Shown here in pieces: positions 7,970 through 8,887 of a stretch of 8,887 nucleotides of DNA (its first letter is position 1; each line of letters starts with the position of its first letter). The stretch spans positions 2,518 through 11,404 of the forward strand of contig MGOK01000056.1 of assembly GCA_001795335.1 (NCBI GenBank). The letters are read 5' to 3'. Under the pieces are notes generated by a model. It was not told where the DNA came from. It saw only the letters and a program-made list of their open reading frames with translations, and searched no databases. The position numbers and the translations under genes were made by a program. This stretch comes from Chloroflexi bacterium RBG_19FT_COMBO_55_16 (GTDB lineage: Bacteria > Chloroflexota > Anaerolineae > Anaerolineales > UBA4823).

Positions 7970-8540
7970 TTCTTTGGCAAGACTTCCCGCATTTATATGG
8001 CGATCGCAGACGGTAGAAATTTATAACAAGAAGGAAACATTCACTGGTGCTTAATCAATAAGGAAGGGTTGTCATCATCTGGACGACATTCCCCACAAAA
8101 TCCTTGAGGAGCGCATCAAGCACAGCAGACTAGTGCCGTATCAGGTTAAGCACCTCCTCGTGATCGAGAGAACAGCTAAATACATAGGACAGGCGATAGA
8201 GGTACGTTAGACGATTGTCAGGATAACGAGAAGCATCCGAGATGTTCAAACGTCTGGCTCGATTTGCTGATCGATGAATTGTGGCTTCATTATATCCAAT
8301 TCGCTAGGCAAATCATAGCATTTCCCCCATTATTGTAACGCTTTTGCAGGAGAATAATCTAAAGCAGACATGCAGCGGAGCAGGGGAACGCATCCATTCC
8401 AACGAGCATGGAAGGACTGCGACGTACCCGTTGCCAACCTTCAACCAATGGCTTAAAAGGACAGAATCCTTATTGCGCTCTCCCCATCCAAGAGCCTGCC
8501 GAGCATCCTTCGGGTGTTAGCCATTAATTACACCAAGATT
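7970..8540. other. Gene-poor spacer upstream of the kinase gene
   Basis: No credible complete gene is found in these 571 bp on either strand. The minus strand just before the kinase has two TATAAA boxes, within TTATAAATTT (near 8018) and CCATATAAATG (near 7995), but neither has a good -35 partner. A TATAAT also occurs on the minus strand at 8294-8289 without a -35. A plus-strand frame at 8055-8210 encodes a protein-like stretch of about 51 codons (HHLDDIPHKILEERIKH and onward) but lacks an early start codon, so it may be a decayed fragment. The kinase promoter presumably lies in this spacer. Confidence 0.5.
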
Positions 8541-8574
8541 AATAAAACCAGCCCCTCCTGAAGTCAGGAAGGGC
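8541..8574 (-). terminator. Hairpin terminator for the small monooxygenase-like gene
   Basis: GCCCCTCCTGA and TCAGGAAGGGC (8551-8574) form an 11-pair stem with one C-A mismatch and a tight loop. On the minus strand the stem is followed by TGGTTTTATT, a T-rich tract. It lies about 30 bp after the stop of the 8606-8875 gene in its direction of transcription, as expected for Rho-independent termination. It should separate that gene from the kinase operon. Confidence 0.65.
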
Positions 8575-8605
8575 AGGATTAAATCAGGGTCAAATCAGCT
8601 TGTGT

Positions 8606-8875
8606 TTACACTTCGTTTAGGAAATAGATACTAGGTGGTCCCTCTACACCTGCTTTCTCCATCGCCGCCTTCAGTTCGGGAGAATTGGCGTATTTTTGAG
8701 CGTTTGCCAATGAATCCCACTTAAAAATAAGGGTTAACCTGTTGGGGTCGTTCGCGTCGCGGTAAAGCTTGTCTGAAAGTTCGCCGTTGGAGGCGCGCAA
8801 ATCAGCAACAGAATCATAAACCTTTTTCCACTCTGCGAAGTCTTTTACCTTATGTTGAACTAACATACTCGCCAT
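8606..8875 (-). CDS. Small antibiotic-biosynthesis-monooxygenase/cyclase-like protein (dimeric alpha/beta barrel)
   Basis: This 89-residue soluble protein has the pattern of the ABM/Dabb-type ferredoxin-like fold: an opening beta strand MLVQHKVKDF (4-13), a helix with EWKKVYDSV (15-23), DKLYRDANDPNRLTLIFKWD (35-54) forming the central strands, a helix SLANAQKYANSPELKAAMEKAGV (55-77) and a final strand PSIYFLNEV. Members usually dimerise, and some are cofactor-free oxygenases or cyclases while many have no known activity. No catalytic residue can be assigned here, so the function should not be taken from the family name. A GGAGA lies 7 nt before the ATG, which makes the 8875 start secure; the ATG at codon 4 is a less likely alternative. 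It ends in its own hairpin terminator and so seems to be transcribed apart from the kinase gene. Confidence 0.8.
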   Translation of the reverse strand: MASMLVQHKVKDFAEWKKVYDSVADLRASNGELSDKLYRDANDPNRLTLIFKWDSLANAQKYANSPELKAAMEKAGVEGPPSIYFLNEV

Positions 8876-8882
8876 AATTATT

Positions 8883-8887
8883 TCTCC
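8883..8887 (-). promoter_or_regulatory. Ribosome binding site of the small monooxygenase-like gene
   Basis: The minus strand reads GGAGA, then AATAATT, then ATG. The 7 nt spacing is ideal and fixes the start at 8875. It is the only strong Shine-Dalgarno sequence in the window. The site touches the window edge, so further G or A residues may extend it. Confidence 0.8.

Noticed and set aside
6558..8007. Two GCGATCGC octamers (6558-6565 and 8000-8007), like the cyanobacterial HIP1 repeat
   Set aside because: Two copies in 8.9 kb is far below the density seen in HIP1-rich cyanobacteria, and the genes do not otherwise look cyanobacterial.
7970..8540. Search for CRISPR repeats, tRNA or riboswitch in the spacer
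   Set aside because: No regularly spaced repeats, no cloverleaf or CCA-type end, and no recognised riboswitch core were seen.

Overview
This window carries three complete genes, one gene cut by the left edge, and two eroded transposase fragments. Every gene reads on the minus strand. The gene styles suggest a Chloroflexota bacterium, perhaps Anaerolineae: a very long soluble Ser/Thr kinase-ATPase-TPR protein, an APC permease fused to a UspA domain, and IS256-like debris. This is a judgement from protein style alone, because there is no rRNA or marker gene here.

In transcription order (right to left), the window holds the following. (1) 8875-8606 is an 89-residue protein of the small ferredoxin-like 'antibiotic biosynthesis monooxygenase/cyclase' type, with a strong ribosome binding site and its own hairpin terminator. 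(2) 8540-7970 is a gene-poor spacer of about 570 bp. (3) 7969-4136 encodes a 1277-residue protein with an N-terminal Ser/Thr kinase, a central STAND/AAA-type ATPase and a long C-terminal TPR-like helical region. (4) 4139-2325 encodes a NodU/CmcH/TobZ-family carbamoyltransferase of 604 residues. Its start codon overlaps the kinase stop codon as ATGA, so the two genes are almost certainly one translationally coupled unit. (5) 2324-1783 is a non-coding stretch with the remains of an IS256-type transposase, broken by in-frame stops, and a scrap resembling the C-terminus of an IS3/IS481-type integrase. (6) 1782-1 encodes an APC-superfamily permease with a cytoplasmic UspA-like tail, open at the left edge. 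It was recognised by reading the minus strand through to the end of the window.

The most interesting unit is the kinase-ATPase-TPR / carbamoyltransferase pair. The first protein looks like a soluble signal integrator. The second looks like an enzyme that makes carbamoyl-adenylate from carbamoyl phosphate and ATP and transfers the carbamoyl group to an unknown hydroxyl or amino acceptor. No polyketide, NRPS, aminoglycoside or Nod-factor gene is visible, so the acceptor is unknown. The idea that the kinase protein controls carbamoylation is inference from gene order and coupling only. The permease lies beyond the transposon debris and may be unrelated.
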